Origin: Lytechinus variegatus
Taxonomy: Eukaryota; Echinodermata; Echinoidea; Temnopleuroida; Toxopneustidae
Direction of reading: 5' to 3'
Length of the DNA: 64,000 nt
NCBI RefSeq assembly: GCF_018143015.1
Contig: NC_054740.1
Location: 46,617,422-46,681,421 of the forward strand
A model generated the notes under the pieces. It made no database searches. It saw only the letters and a program-made list of their open reading frames with translations, and was not told where the DNA came from. The translations under genes and the position numbers were made by a program. This document shows, piece after piece, positions 23,201 through 35,100 of the stretch. The first letter of the stretch is position 1. Each line of letters begins with the position of its first letter.

Positions 23201-24839
23201 GGTGCCGGGTAAAAATGGCAGAGGTAAAAATGGCAGAGGTAAAAATGGCAAAGGTAAAAATGGCAGAGGTAAAAATGGCAAAGGTAAAAATGGCAGAGGT
23301 AATAATGGCAGAGGTAAAAATGGCAAAGGTAAAAATGGCAGAGGTAAAAATGGCAGAGGTAAAAATGGCAGAGGTAATAATGGCAGAGGTAAAAATGGCA
23401 CTTAGAGGTAAAAAATATGGCAGAGGTAAGAAATAGAGCCTTTCAAGTGAATATCAGTCATAATTATTGACCTTGAATGGACTCCTATCGACAAAATTAG
23501 TATTATGAACTGATGAGATATTTATATTTGGATTTTTTTTCATCATTTAAGGTCTATATATACTTTATCATTGATATGATTAAACTCAAACATTTTCATG
23601 CCAAAATGATTTCAATTAGTCAGTAATAAAAGGATTTATCTTGGCCAGTTCGTGAGTAGAACGGCACTTCATCGCATACATACCAAACGAATTGTAAACA
23701 CCAATGTGTGCTACCATTAACACACTGGAATAGACGAGTTCGGGATTTCTTTGAACCACTTGCATATATAACTTTGATAATAGAACAATAACAAAACGTT
23801 CTGTAACAGAAGTAATTTTTCATATTTCAACATCATAATGGATCCAAATAGATATTGATATGATACGCATACTGTATATAGTTTAATGTAAATGATAAAA
23901 TAATAGCAACTAGTGCTCATTTTTCAGAGTAATACCTCCATTGCAGATAGTTCAAGTGGATATCAGGTTCCTTAACTAGTTTCTATGGTAACGGGTACCG
24001 CATGAAATTTGAAATGTGTAGCGAATCAGAGATTTTATTTATATAGGTGTTTCTTAGGTACCATTCTATCGACGTGTCTTGAAGGGGAAATTCACCCTGA
24101 CAAATGGTTTACTGTAAAAATAGCAGAAAAAATATATTAGTGAAGGTTTGCGGAAAACCCATCAAAGATTAAGAAAGTTATTAGTTTGAATTTTTGATCT
24201 GTGACGTCGTATACTAGTAACTACCCCATGTTTTATGCACCAAAATGTCTACTTTTAAATTGTTCAATCAGTGGTTCGTGATTGCTAAAAAGAAATTGTT
24301 CAAGAGCGGATGTGTAGTTATTTTTATGTTAATATACTTCAGGTACAATTAAAACAATTTTCTTTTCTTTTTTTTAGAAAATGACATTCCATTGATATTT
24401 TTATTACACCATATATGGGAAAAATGCTCGCAGATGACGTCCTCTTTAACATGTATAAATTTAGTAGCTTTTAAAATCTTTGATTGATTCCCTAAAGCCC
24501 TCACCAATATAATTCTAATAAACTTTATGTCAGTGTGAATTTCCCCTGTAATGAATATTTGGGATCCACTGTGTTCTTCAGATTTGAATATTAGAAGAGT
24601 GATTTGACATGAGAAGGTCGTGCATGTAAGTCCAGGAAAAAAAGAAGAAATACCAACTCAAAAAGTGTTATCATTTTTACCTCTGCCATTTTTATCTTTG
24701 CCATTTTTACCTCTGCCATTTTTACCTCTGCCATTTTTACCTCTGCCATTTTTACATTTGCCATTTTTACCTCTGCCATTTTTACTTCTGCTATTTTTAC
24801 CTTTGCCATTTTTACCTCTGCCATTTTTACACCGAGCCA
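23201..24839. mobile_element. Foldback element with GGCAGAGGTAAAAAT arms and 8-bp target duplication
   Basis: The left arm (23201-23420) is about 14 tandem copies of the 15-mer GGCAGAGGTAAAAAT and close variants; the right arm (24670-24839) is the inverse, about 11 copies. The flanking duplication TATAGAAG occurs at 23193-23200 and 24840-24847, immediately outside. Eight bases is the duplication size reported for TU elements and for hAT-type transposases. The interior has no transposase and carries a nested MITE (24083-24547). The long open frames over the arms (KMAEV repeats and their shadows) are translations of the tandem repeat. The element lies in an intron of the - strand gene. Confidence 0.9.
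24083..24547. mobile_element. MITE nested in the GGCAGAGG foldback (465 bp)
   Basis: It starts AGGGGAAATTCACCCTGACA and ends with the inverted complement TGTCAGTGTGAATTTCCCCT, a 20-bp terminal inverted repeat with one mismatch. Non-coding interior. Target duplication not certain. Confidence 0.75.
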
Positions 24840-25043
24840 TATAGAAGAGTACACTTTGGAGCCATGTAATTATTGTCTTTCTTTCTTTCTCTTGAAATTA
24901 AAATGGGGTATATGGATTTGGGACTGGTAAAACTCGGGGGGGGGGGGAGCAAGTACAGTAACTCTTTAACCATTTTCAAAGTTTTCCTCCCAAGAATGAA
25001 ATTATTGCACGCCCACTCCTTATTAAACATCTCAATAACATAC

Positions 25044-25264
25044 TTTTCCTGGTGTCCTCATTTTCTGCTGCTGCAGCCAAGATCAGGTTTTTGAGCTCCA
25101 AACCTTGCTTGGGAGTCTTACATATCTCTAGTAATGGATCAGCATATTCAAATGTCCTGCTTCCAACTTCTGCTTAATTGGGTCCTCTGACAGTCTCTCA
25201 AACTCTTTAATCATCAAATGAAAAGAATAAACAGGGAATTTAAACAGGGCAGTCTTATGTTTCT
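25044..25264 (-). pseudogene. Internal exon of the split gene, frameshifted
   Basis: The - strand acceptor TTTTTTTCACGCAG precedes 25264 and the donor GTATGTT begins at 25043. The reading frame EKHKTALFKFPVYSFHLMIK EFERLSEDPIKQ needs a one-base shift near 25165, after which RTFEYADPLLEICKTPKQGL and NLILAAAAENEDTRK is open to the donor. Exon structure is well supported; the shift is a lesion or an assembly error. It follows the exon at 26758-27121. Confidence 0.55.
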
Positions 25265-25937
25265 CTGCGTGAAAAAAAGAAAAAGAATAGGTGTGTAAAA
25301 AATGGCTCAATCAAGAATAATTTTGAAGACCATGTGCGAATCTCTACACTCTTGATAAAATGACCCAACTGACTCCAGTCTTTCTTTGTCTCCATGAGTT
25401 GGAATCACATTCACTCTATATATACAATGATCAATGTATTGAATTCATATGAAAATTTATTGGTGAACAATTATATACAGTTCTTTAAATGGGCCTATCA
25501 CTTAACCCATTCACAAAGATAAGTTTTTGCATGAGATGCTCAGTGAAATTGTCCCTTACTTGTCAGCAAGAAAAAAATTCTAGTAAGAAGAAAGTAAATA
25601 TTTTGCTCTCGTAAATTTTAGCACTTTGCAAATTTTAATCTCCTTTAACTATCATAATTTTAAGCCTGTACACGCTATTTACTAAGAGATTTTGCATTGA
25701 GTGTGAAATGGTAGGACCTTTAGATTCTTCTCAATCAACAGACATGATATGATTGAGATCAGATAAAGATTAATTTTTTTTTTTCAAACTTTCTAAGTAT
25801 TATGTTTTCACACAATTTATTGATTATTTCAAAGATGGATAATAATAAACTAGGTTAACATACAAAATGTGATTGTATGTTCCTAGAAATGAGAACATAC
25901 CCATTTCTATAAAACTTATAGCTCCAATTCTAGTTAA

Positions 25938-26642
25938 CCCTAACTAGGCCGGGCTTTTTGGCTGTTGCTGTTCTGTGGCCGGGGGGGGGTTGATTCAACC
26001 ATTCCCCCCTCCCCCGAGATCTTGGACGCCGATCGCACGAGCGTTGCAAAAATTGCACGGATATTTTATTTTAAATGAATAAATTATGCTAATTTATGCA
26101 AAAATCATGCTTCTTGCTCTAATTCACTAAATAACGCTCCTAGAATGCTATTTTTTAAAAAATATTCTTTGAAGAATTTTTAACAATCGCAACTGAAAAA
26201 ACTTTGGTATGGAAATCAATTTATGTATTTTATTGTTTTGTGAATTTCTTATGTATTTCTTTGTTTTTCAGCCTTTTGTTTTTCTTTGTTATTTTCACCA
26301 GATTTATTGCACAAACTTTGAATCATAATTATGCTTAAATCAATTGATTTCAGCTGTTTAAGGTAAAAATAATCATATCTTTATGAATAAGATGAGAAAA
26401 CTCAATTTGCATTGACTTTGTACACAAATCACATTTTGGAACAATATTTGGTCTGACATGCACTTACAAAATGTTGCGTAATTTCAGAACCGCGTACACG
26501 GGTGTCGTAAATTTGGTCTAAAAAGATGCGCCAGACTCAATGTATAAACTCTGCGAGTGGCGCAGTCAAAAATATTTGCGCGGGGGAATGATCGCAGAAA
26601 ATGTTGAGGGTGGGGTGATTTAACCCCCCGGCCTGTTTAGGG
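25938..26642. mobile_element. piggyBac-like MITE (705 bp) with TTAA duplication
   Basis: TTAA at 25934-25937 and 26643-26646 flank an element that starts CCCTAACTAGGCCGGG and ends CCCCGGCCTGTTTAGGG, an imperfect terminal inverted repeat. The TTAA target and CCC-starting ends are the hallmark of piggyBac-type transposition. No transposase inside. It lies in an intron of the - strand split gene. Confidence 0.75.
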
Positions 26643-26757
26643 TTAAGCATGGACTTGCTTATTCCAAGAATAGACCCTTGTTACACGTAAATCTAATGAT
26701 AGATTTTTGTTCATAAATGAAGTTTCTTGATCTGTATTAACGCTGATTTGAACTTAC

Positions 26758-27121
26758 CTCATCTTCATGGAAAAGGTAAGGGTACATATCCTTCAAGTAG
26801 GATTCAGTCCAGTTGCTGTTGATGATACCCTTGCGCCTATTGGCTAAAGTTAGTGACATTAGATTGTCTATCATCATGCTGTCCTGTCTTGTTTTTCTGG
26901 ATTCATTCTGAAGCATCTTGATGTGTGCATTGATCATTTCTTCATCCTCACCTTCTGGGGATGCAGGAAGGTACTTTCTTTATGCCATACATGTGTTTGC
27001 CTGCAGCTTTGTCTGGTTTGGGTGTCGTCCTTCCCCCCCCCCCCCTTTCCATTTGTCCTAATGGATTATCACGTTCATGACACTTCCTGAATCTGTTGCT
27101 TAGTGACTTCTTCCAGTAGCC
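26758..27121 (-). pseudogene. Large exon of the split gene (PEGED...RR block)
   Basis: The - strand acceptor TTTTTTACAG precedes 27121 and the donor GTAAGTT follows 26758. It reads GYWKKSLSNRFRKCHERDNP, then after a poly-G tract (frameshift) TPKPDKAAGKHMYGIKK, then after a second one-base shift YLPASPEGEDEEMINAHIKM, TRQDSMMIDNLMSLTLANRR and KDMYPYLFHEDE. The YLP..PEGEDE block, then a run ending in paired RR, then YP.LF, is typical of the uncharacterised family named for the terminal exon. One of the two shifts lies at a 14-G run that is prone to both mutation and miscalling. Confidence 0.65.
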
Positions 27122-28850
27122 CTGTAAAAAATAATAATAAAATTATAAAAAAACAAATAAAATGTGCAAAAATGAATTGGAAATATTCTTAAGGTTATTT
27201 TGATGGGATAAATGTGACACATGCTTCAGATAGTCACTGCATTTCCAAGTTAATAAAAACAAAAACCCCATCCATTATTCAAGATGGGGGCTGGGGGTTG
27301 GCTTTGCGATCGAGCCTAATCTCACATCTCAACATTATCTAATAAAAATATTCATCTTAATTATTGTTGGGAAAGGGGCACTTATCAAATTAAAAACACC
27401 TCAGTAGACCAGGAACAGGTCCTACAGGACACCTCTACATTTTTCTGTGAGAAGGAAATGCATGTAGTCGAGACTCACCCAAGCCCAAGGGTTCATTACA
27501 TGCCTGCCTGCATGTGGGCAATCTAGGACTATATGTTATGCCAATGCTGTACACAGCAAAACAGCAAACAATTTAAAAAATCATTAAAATATCACTTTTG
27601 TGATAATTTTTGTATTCACCAGAGCGCTCGAAAACTTAAATTTTGGGCATCTTTTGTGTACGCCCTCTATTAGTGGAAAAATAAAGGCAAGACAATTGTA
27701 GTTTTTCAATCTCTATTTTTAATTAAGAAAAAGTAATTTTAAAGAATCAAATTAATTAAGAGACAAGTTACATATGATAAATAGCTGTAATGGAACCTAA
27801 CGGTGTCAAAAAAATTAAACATTTTGTCCCAAAGAAAAGGAGAAAATAGGCCAAACATTGCCAACCTTATTTCACCACACAGGGAGCAGTACTAGTAACA
27901 CAGAGAACAAGATTATATCATAACCTTGTTCATAGAATGAGTGGTCTAGATTTGATCTACCTGATGTGAGTCATTTTGAACTCAGATTATATCGATACTA
28001 GGCAAGTGACAAATAATACTAATAGTAAGTGCTAGACCTATCATCCAATAAGAGCAAGAATTGAAAAATACAGGAACTTGTTCTTTTCAGTACCGGTACC
28101 ATCATCAATCAAATGGAACCACCTGATTGACATTGAATAAACTCGCCATCGACAAACTCATTCAAGAAGAAGAAGGCCATCGAAAAGACCTTCTAATGAT
28201 CCCTTTGCCCTCCCTCAACCTCACCCGATCTCAGGCTCACCCAATGCGTTCATGCCCAGGCAGGAGGGCCCTGCATCGTGCACATCCAGATTATAGAACT
28301 GCATCGTACACGTGGATAACAGCAACTGTTAGATGTGGTAATCTGTTTCGTAGGTAGGATGGGGGGTCAGGTGTCCGGACATTTTATACTTTTCAAGCCT
28401 ACTTTTTTGTCTTTGGATTACCCTAAAAATATGAATTCAATAGTTGTAATCACCTTCTATTTTGTTCTCTATAATAATCCCTACATTTTGTACTAAAAAT
28501 TGATGAAACTTCGCCTGTAAATTTCTTTGACTTGCTCAAGTCCCGACACACAACCTGTCCGAACACAAAATACATATCTACACTCAATTAAACAGACGCG
28601 CAGCGGAGCTACACTACAGCCCTACAACCATAAAGCACACACACATACACCCATCCGTCCGGTGCACGTAATCCTCTCAAAGTTCCACAAATCATCACCT
28701 AAATTGAGAATCAATTATTCATGTCCACCAAATTTCCTCTCATTCTCTTCAGCAAATTAATTTCTCAGCGGCCTACAGGTGAAATGAACAAAATTATTCA
28801 CATAACTGCAGGATTAAAACGATTTTACTCACAGTATTCTCTTGATCCAA
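27122..28850. other. Probable 5' intron or flank of the split gene
   Basis: No exon could be fixed here. A possible donor-like GTGAGTC on the - strand near 27470 and a GC-richer block at 28120-28360 are candidates for 5' exons but have no family-specific protein text. The rest is AT-rich. Confidence 0.3.
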
Positions 28851-28857
28851 TTCAGCA

Positions 28858-28930
28858 ATGGCGACGTCAAACGGGAATGGTTCGCGTGATGGTTGACGTC
28901 ATAGCGCGCAAGTAGCGCATGCGCGCACGG
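28858..28930. promoter_or_regulatory. CpG-rich promoter-like segment with CRE and NRF1-type motifs
   Basis: This short GC/CpG-rich island in AT-rich DNA has a full CRE palindrome TGACGTCA (about 28893-28900), a half/variant GACGTCA upstream, and GCGCATGCGC (about 28915-28924), the NRF1 core. It sits upstream of the - strand split gene and within ~15 bp of the TGAGTCA array. A + strand ATG here opens only a 12-codon frame. Promoter function is inferred. Confidence 0.5.
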
Positions 28931-28937
28931 CTTTCTT

Positions 28938-29160
28938 CTTGACTCACTTTATTTGTAAATGAGTCAATCGCCGATCTTGACTCATTTTTTACAACTATGT
29001 GAGTCAGTCGGAGCATTCTGCAAGTGAGTCATTTCGTTATTGACTCACTTGTTAATTACAGATGAGTCAACTAAGACTCATTTAATTTTGTTAGTGAGTC
29101 AAGTTTCGCCTGACTCACAAATATTATATATAAATGAGTCACATGACTCACTTTTATCTG
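28938..29160. repeat. Right TGAGTCA/TGACTCA array
   Basis: Eleven exact TGAGTCA/TGACTCA heptamers in ~220 bp by my count, in alternating orientation. The last 20 bp mirror the outer end of the left array (13187), so the two arrays form the ends of a ~16-kb inverted-repeat-bounded segment. Confidence 0.85.
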
Positions 29161-29765
29161 TGGGTGAAGGCACCTGTAGAGGGCAGTAGAGAGCAAAATA
29201 ATCAGGGGGTGGAAACTCCGCTTCTGCATCCGGTCAGAATTGAAGAAAATTTTGGAGGGTCAAAAGTGCACACTGCTCCCATTTTACATGTACAAGCCTA
29301 TGGACACCGCCACTGCTTTGGTACACCAGCGAAATGGAGGCGTGGTCATTAAACGTCCTTCGCGCATAGCGTAAAAATATGTAAATGAGCATTTGGTCAC
29401 TAATTAGCATAATGCGCGACCTAATTTAATATCGTTGGTGTCTGTGATTATAATACATCATGCCACAAGCTCATTCATTCTTAAGTAATCTTATTTTTAT
29501 TGATTTTAGCTGCAAGTTGCCAGGATCTTTGTTTGGGCAATAACTGGAAACTTTATGGGAGGGAATTTAATTGAGCTTGATTTGCCCTCTTTTCATATAA
29601 TTTTCATTGTAATTACATTCACTATTTATATTACAGAAGAAGTTCCCAAAGAAAATGTTGCCATAATAATTTTTCACCCTTAAATCGTGTAAGTGTTCAT
29701 CGGTTGACATTAATGGTTAAATGTAATTACGATGGCATCTATTTATGTTTCTGAAGCCCTTATTT

Positions 29766-30540
29766 GAAGAGCTCACTTGCAAAAGGGGTTAGGTCCATTT
29801 TTCATCAAATTTGATGTGTTTTTTTTTGTCTCAATGTATTTATTTTTAGATGATACCAAAGAAAAGTTGAAATTCCCATTAAAATGTGATCTAAAATGGC
29901 CAGGAAAAATCACTTTTTTTCAAAAGGGGTTAAGGTCCATTTAGGTTTTGTTGCAAAAGGGGTTAGGTCCACACAATTTTTTTATTTGGAAATGAATATT
30001 TTACAAAATATAAAGACAGGTAGTAGCCAATTTTATGTTCTCATGGTAGGGCGTCATAAAAATCAGTTTTGCACAAAAATATCGCAATATGGGAGAGTGG
30101 ACCTAACCCCTTTTGCAAACAAACTATTCTGAAGAGCTCATTTGTAAAAAGGGGTTAGGTCCATTGTTCATAATTTTTTTTGTTTTCTGTCTCAAAATCT
30201 CTATTTTTTAGTCGTTCTAATGAAAACAACGAAAATTTGAAATTCACATGAATTAAATAGTGAATAAAAGTGGCAAAGAAAAATCACCTTTTTAATCAAA
30301 ATTGATTGGATTCATTTCAGTTTAGTTGCAAAAGGGGTTAGGTCCACAATGATATTTTTTAAAGAATATATGGAAAAAATTGAAGACAGGTACATTTCTT
30401 TTATACCCAATTTTATTTTCACATGATAGGGTAGTACATCATGACAAATTAGTTTCTCATCAGAATAATGCAATATAAAAAACATGGATTTTCTTGGAAT
30501 GGTAATAAGTGGACCTAACCCTTTTGCAACTAAACTCTTC
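29766..30540. repeat. Tandem dimer carrying AAAAGGGGTTAGGTCCA motifs
   Basis: Two diverged units follow head to tail: 29766-30130 and 30131-30540. Each starts GAAGAGCTCA, has TTGCAAAAGGGGTTAGGTCC near the start and again mid-unit, and ends in the inverse GGACCTAACCCCTTTTGCAA. Each unit therefore contains an inverted pair, and the pair of units is a direct repeat. Open frames at 29896-30132 (+) and 30312-30542 (-) follow the repeat and are not supported as genes. Confidence 0.8.
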
Positions 30541-31978
30541 ATTTATATTTTTATCTTTTCTGATTATCTTAATTGCAGAAAACTAAATGAGCCTTTATTT
30601 CATTATTTGAACAAAAATAAAAACAAATCAAATTCTTTTACATAATTAGTGTACAGTTTCCAATATAGGTCCTATTATAAATAACAGTCGGGAGCACTTA
30701 ATTTTAAATGGCGACTTCTATGTCATCATCATATCAATGACCATGACCTAGGTACAATATTTAAGGGGATTCTCAAAATTATCTAGGCAAGAATGCAAAC
30801 CGACCGTATGCTATAGGATATTCATTTTTCATTTTCAACTGGAAATGAATCTGGTATAATTTTCATGTGGAAAGAAAAATACATTTTATATACAGGTTCC
30901 ACATTTTGTAGAAATAATTCCCTCCCCGTATATCCATCATGAACAGTAAGGTCTTATGATTGCTTCTTCCGAAACAAACAACTTTCTCTAACTGCCCCCC
31001 ATTTCCTGCCTCTTCTCTCTCTCAGAAACTGACACACACAAATATATGCATAAAGGCAAACAATTCTCCTGTCATTTTACTTACTTTCCTACTCTTATCC
31101 TTATTTCTCTTGAAGAATATTTTAAATGCTGTTTGCTCTCATGATGTCACAGTAGTGTCATCATATTTGAGTACAGAGTGCAACATCTTGTGCCATTTGT
31201 GCATAAAATTTTTTGGTAGCAATATACCATCACAAATTGTTGATTAATAAATGAAAATGACCAAGATCAGATAATTTAATCAAAAATTAACATGTTTATT
31301 AAGAAATCCATTTTCTAAAACATTGAAAATAACACAACAATAATAATTAGAGTCTACAAGCATTAAATTAGATTTTAAAAAAATAAAGGATTGAGTACAT
31401 TTTTCTACACTTAAGTAAAAATATACAATGTTTATTAAAATTTCATTCAAAATATGTCAATGAGCCTAATAGTTGATATGAGGGATGCATCCAGGATTTC
31501 ATAAAAAGGGCATAAAAATCTGTGATATTCTGTTTATTTTTTTCCACCAAAGTTGCCACTCAAAAAAAGAGGTAAATTCCTTCCAAATTTGCTGACAAGA
31601 AATATTCTACTAATGTGAAAGCACTCCATGTAAAAAAAGGGGGGGGGGATAATTCCAGAATCTCCCTAAAGAGATTTGATATTGTCTACTGTCACTGTGG
31701 CTAGAATTCAATCTATTTTTTAAAATATAGTCTATTTATATATTCTTGAAGAGCTAATCCATGTCAATTTTTTTAAGTAAGATGAAAATAAATGCAATTT
31801 AATATCCCTGTATAATTATTCAGCCATTATATGAAGACTTGCAATTATGGTAACTTCGTCCAAGGCCATTGCAGCTACCATAAAGACCTTGAGTTCTAGT
31901 TGCTCAGCCCTGTTACCATGCTAATTGTCATAGTGACAAGATTACAATAGTAATAACTTGTTTATAAAATGAGGTCCA
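30541..31978. other. AT-rich non-coding stretch
   Basis: No gene or clear repeat seen. The 95-codon frame at 30960-31247 has no recognisable domain and no splice support. Confidence 0.35.
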
Positions 31979-32159
31979 GGGCCCCGTTGCATAAAACTTT
32001 TGCCAGACTTATTTTTGCCATAGTTTTTCTATGGCAAAAACCTTAGTTTTTTGCCAGAGTTTCAATTTCGGTCAAAATTTCATGGCAAAAAAACTCTGGC
32101 AAACTTTTGCCAGAGTTTTTTAATTTGCCAGAGTTTTTTAAGACTGAATAAACTTGGAC

Positions 32160-35100
32160 GAGGATGCACGCCGATATCAGCCGATATCACGATCGGTATC
32201 TGCGGCTGCTGGAAAAAATCATGGAGACTACATAGAACGTAAGCTTGATACTTTTTTTATGAAATGTGTTCATATTTGCTATTTTTATCATTATAAGTCG
32301 ATGAATTATTTGCAAAAATATCTGGGTATTGTTTTTAATCCGTGCTCGCACCGTGAAAGTGAGATTCACGATTTTTTTTACACGTTTGAATCGTCCCATT
32401 TTTGTGTCGCAAGCAGCTGCGGGGTCAGCGTCTCGGCCATGTATATTGCCGCCGGAGCTTAGGCATAGTGATGTGACCGCGATGGTCGCACTTGGTGCGC
32501 AAACAGCTGAAATCACCAAATGCATCGACACGTTTGGAAAGCTTATTTATCGATTTATCGTATTTCTCTTGCTATGATCACATGTTCTACATTATGATTG
32601 GTATCAGTACATGAAAATTTCATGTTGTTTAAATCAATTTTTCATGTTAGAATTGAATGCAAAGTTGCCAACTTTGGACTCTGGAGTTTGGTCCACCGTC
32701 ACTGTCGGTCGGCACTGAGTCAAACAAGTTGAATTGAAGTTGGTTAGATTCTAGGCCTAACAACAACAGTTAGATCAAAGTTTCAGATCTAACTTTAGGC
32801 CCAGAATCCACATTCTAGATCTAAATTAACTTTTTCTTAAAGAAGTTGAGACTTCAGCTTAGTCAGTAATGATATCTTGAGTTGAGGGCTCCACCGCGAA
32901 GCCCCTGACTGCCTGAGGCTGAGTCTGAGTAACTTTAAAATTTAAAAAAGATGCATAGCCGTAAAGCTAGAGCTAGATTGATTGTTGGCGCATAGACTCT
33001 CTGTTACCAGGCGCAGATCCAGAGCCTGTGTCTTAATGCAGGGCGCGAATTGGCACTATGCACTAGGGCCTACAGCGCTACGATCCAAAAATTTTGACAA
33101 CTCTGAATGGAGGTCTTAATGTCTCCCTTAAAAAAATTGAAATAAAATAGGGGGCACTTGTACCATTTGACCCTCTTCCCCTGGATCTGCTATGACCCCA
33201 CTTGAATCGACACCATGATCATGAACAGTACTTAGCGTAATGTGCCAAGAATTTTGAGGGGGCCTGACACTGACAATGGCATTGGGGGCAATTTTTTTTT
33301 GGAAAAATTGAGCGATCCAAAATTTTTACCTTTGTTTTTTTTAGTAAGAAATCAAAATTTGTGTTGGATTAAAACAATATCATATTTCACTCCTTTGCCT
33401 TTCGTTTCTTTTTTATCCCCTTTATTTTGTTTTTTAACATTTTTAGAGGGTCCATAGTCTAACCCATGGCCATGGGGGGCCAGTCCCTTCCCCCCCCCAA
33501 AAAAAAAAAAATTGTACGCCAGCAGAGAACATGAATCTGTACAGTGGCTAGAGATTAAAAATTGGTCTCAATTTAAAGCTTGTTATAATCCAACACTCTT
33601 TGCAATTTATTTAAATTAATTGAAATACATGATCATATTACCATTAAAGTAAGAATCTTGAAAATCCTTTATAAAAAAAATTCTTGCAGAGAAACAAATT
33701 ATATATATATATATATAATGTAATTTTAGGGCCGAATGGAGACTATGGGATGTTGTATTTGTTAGTATATATTCATTTGATAATTAATACTGAAAGTAAT
33801 CTCAATGCAAATATTTGTATGGCTTTATCTAGTCTTAATTTGTGACTTTCTAATAGGATTATTTATTTTCTCATTCAATATCTAACAGCTTAAATTGTTG
33901 AGGTATATACACAGGAGCAACTCACGTGCATGTGTGACCTTTTTGAGAAGAAACCACGCAAGACTGTTGGTTAGCAATCACCATGTAAAAGGGTAAGATA
34001 TACAGCTTAATTTCAAATTAGTCAAAATTCTAAATGCTACCATTTAAGTATTTATAGACAGGCTTATCTTTTATGTTGATAATCTTGATGCAAAGTTTCT
34101 AAAAGTGAAGAAGAAGGAGTCAGTACTGCCTGATAATGTCGAACATTTAAGTAGTTATAAAGTGCAATTTTTTAAACAGGTTTTGTCTTGAAAGAAAATA
34201 AAAAAAATATTGTTTTTCAGGCATATTTGGAATGAGTAAGAATCCTCCTGTTGATTATTCAATTTATACAACCCCTCCAAAAAATACGATATTGTATCTA
34301 ATCCCACCTGGCTATGCTAGTGATTGTGTAGACCTGAATCAATAATAGTTAAGTTCATTTAATTACCTCTTGCTATTCTTTGAAAATTATTATTTATTTA
34401 TTTTTTTTTTGATATGTCCATTGAAAATGATGAAATCTTATTTTCTTACGATTACAAGTTTGGATTTTCATGGAATAAAACTGAAATAGTACAACACATC
34501 TATCTTATAAAATTCCCAAATTGAACTCTAGTTACATAAATAGATTGCAATTTTAGTTTTTTATATAACTTACAAAGTAGAAAAATAATATTAATGATAT
34601 GCCATGAAATGAGATTTTTGTCAAATAAATTTAGACATTCGTGACATTAAGTGCAGAGTGTCTTTTCAATTATTATATAGCATATTTTATGATTTGTTTG
34701 TGTTTGCATTTTAAATAAAGGTTTGCAGAAACCAGACAGAGGGCCTGGGTGGAGATGCTATTGGCTGCCTAGGTCGGACTGCCTCCAACCTGAGGTGGTC
34801 TTGGAGTGATCTAACATTAGAATGAATGGTTACGCTAGGAATCAGACAAAGACTGGTGTGTATTTTTATTTATAAGAGTTAAGAATGTGTTTTATATGCA
34901 TCAAGAAAAAAATAAAGATCACTATCTCTTAAATTTTATTTTGTTGTAATTGTCATGCAACTAATCCAAAATATCTCGAATTTTTTACCTCCACCCATCG
35001 GAGGTGGGGCCGAGGGCAGGTTTTGGGGTGTTCTGGCCATCATTTCTTAACTTATTCTGATAAGTAAAGAACAGTTTGATTTCAAACTTTGTCCAAGTAT

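Noticed and set aside
22970..23436. Open frames over the GGCAGAGGTAAAAAT array (LPFLP, KNGRG and KMAEV repeats)
   Set aside because: The 15-bp unit is divisible by three, so all frames stay open; equivalent frames occur in the inverse arm at 24591-24854.
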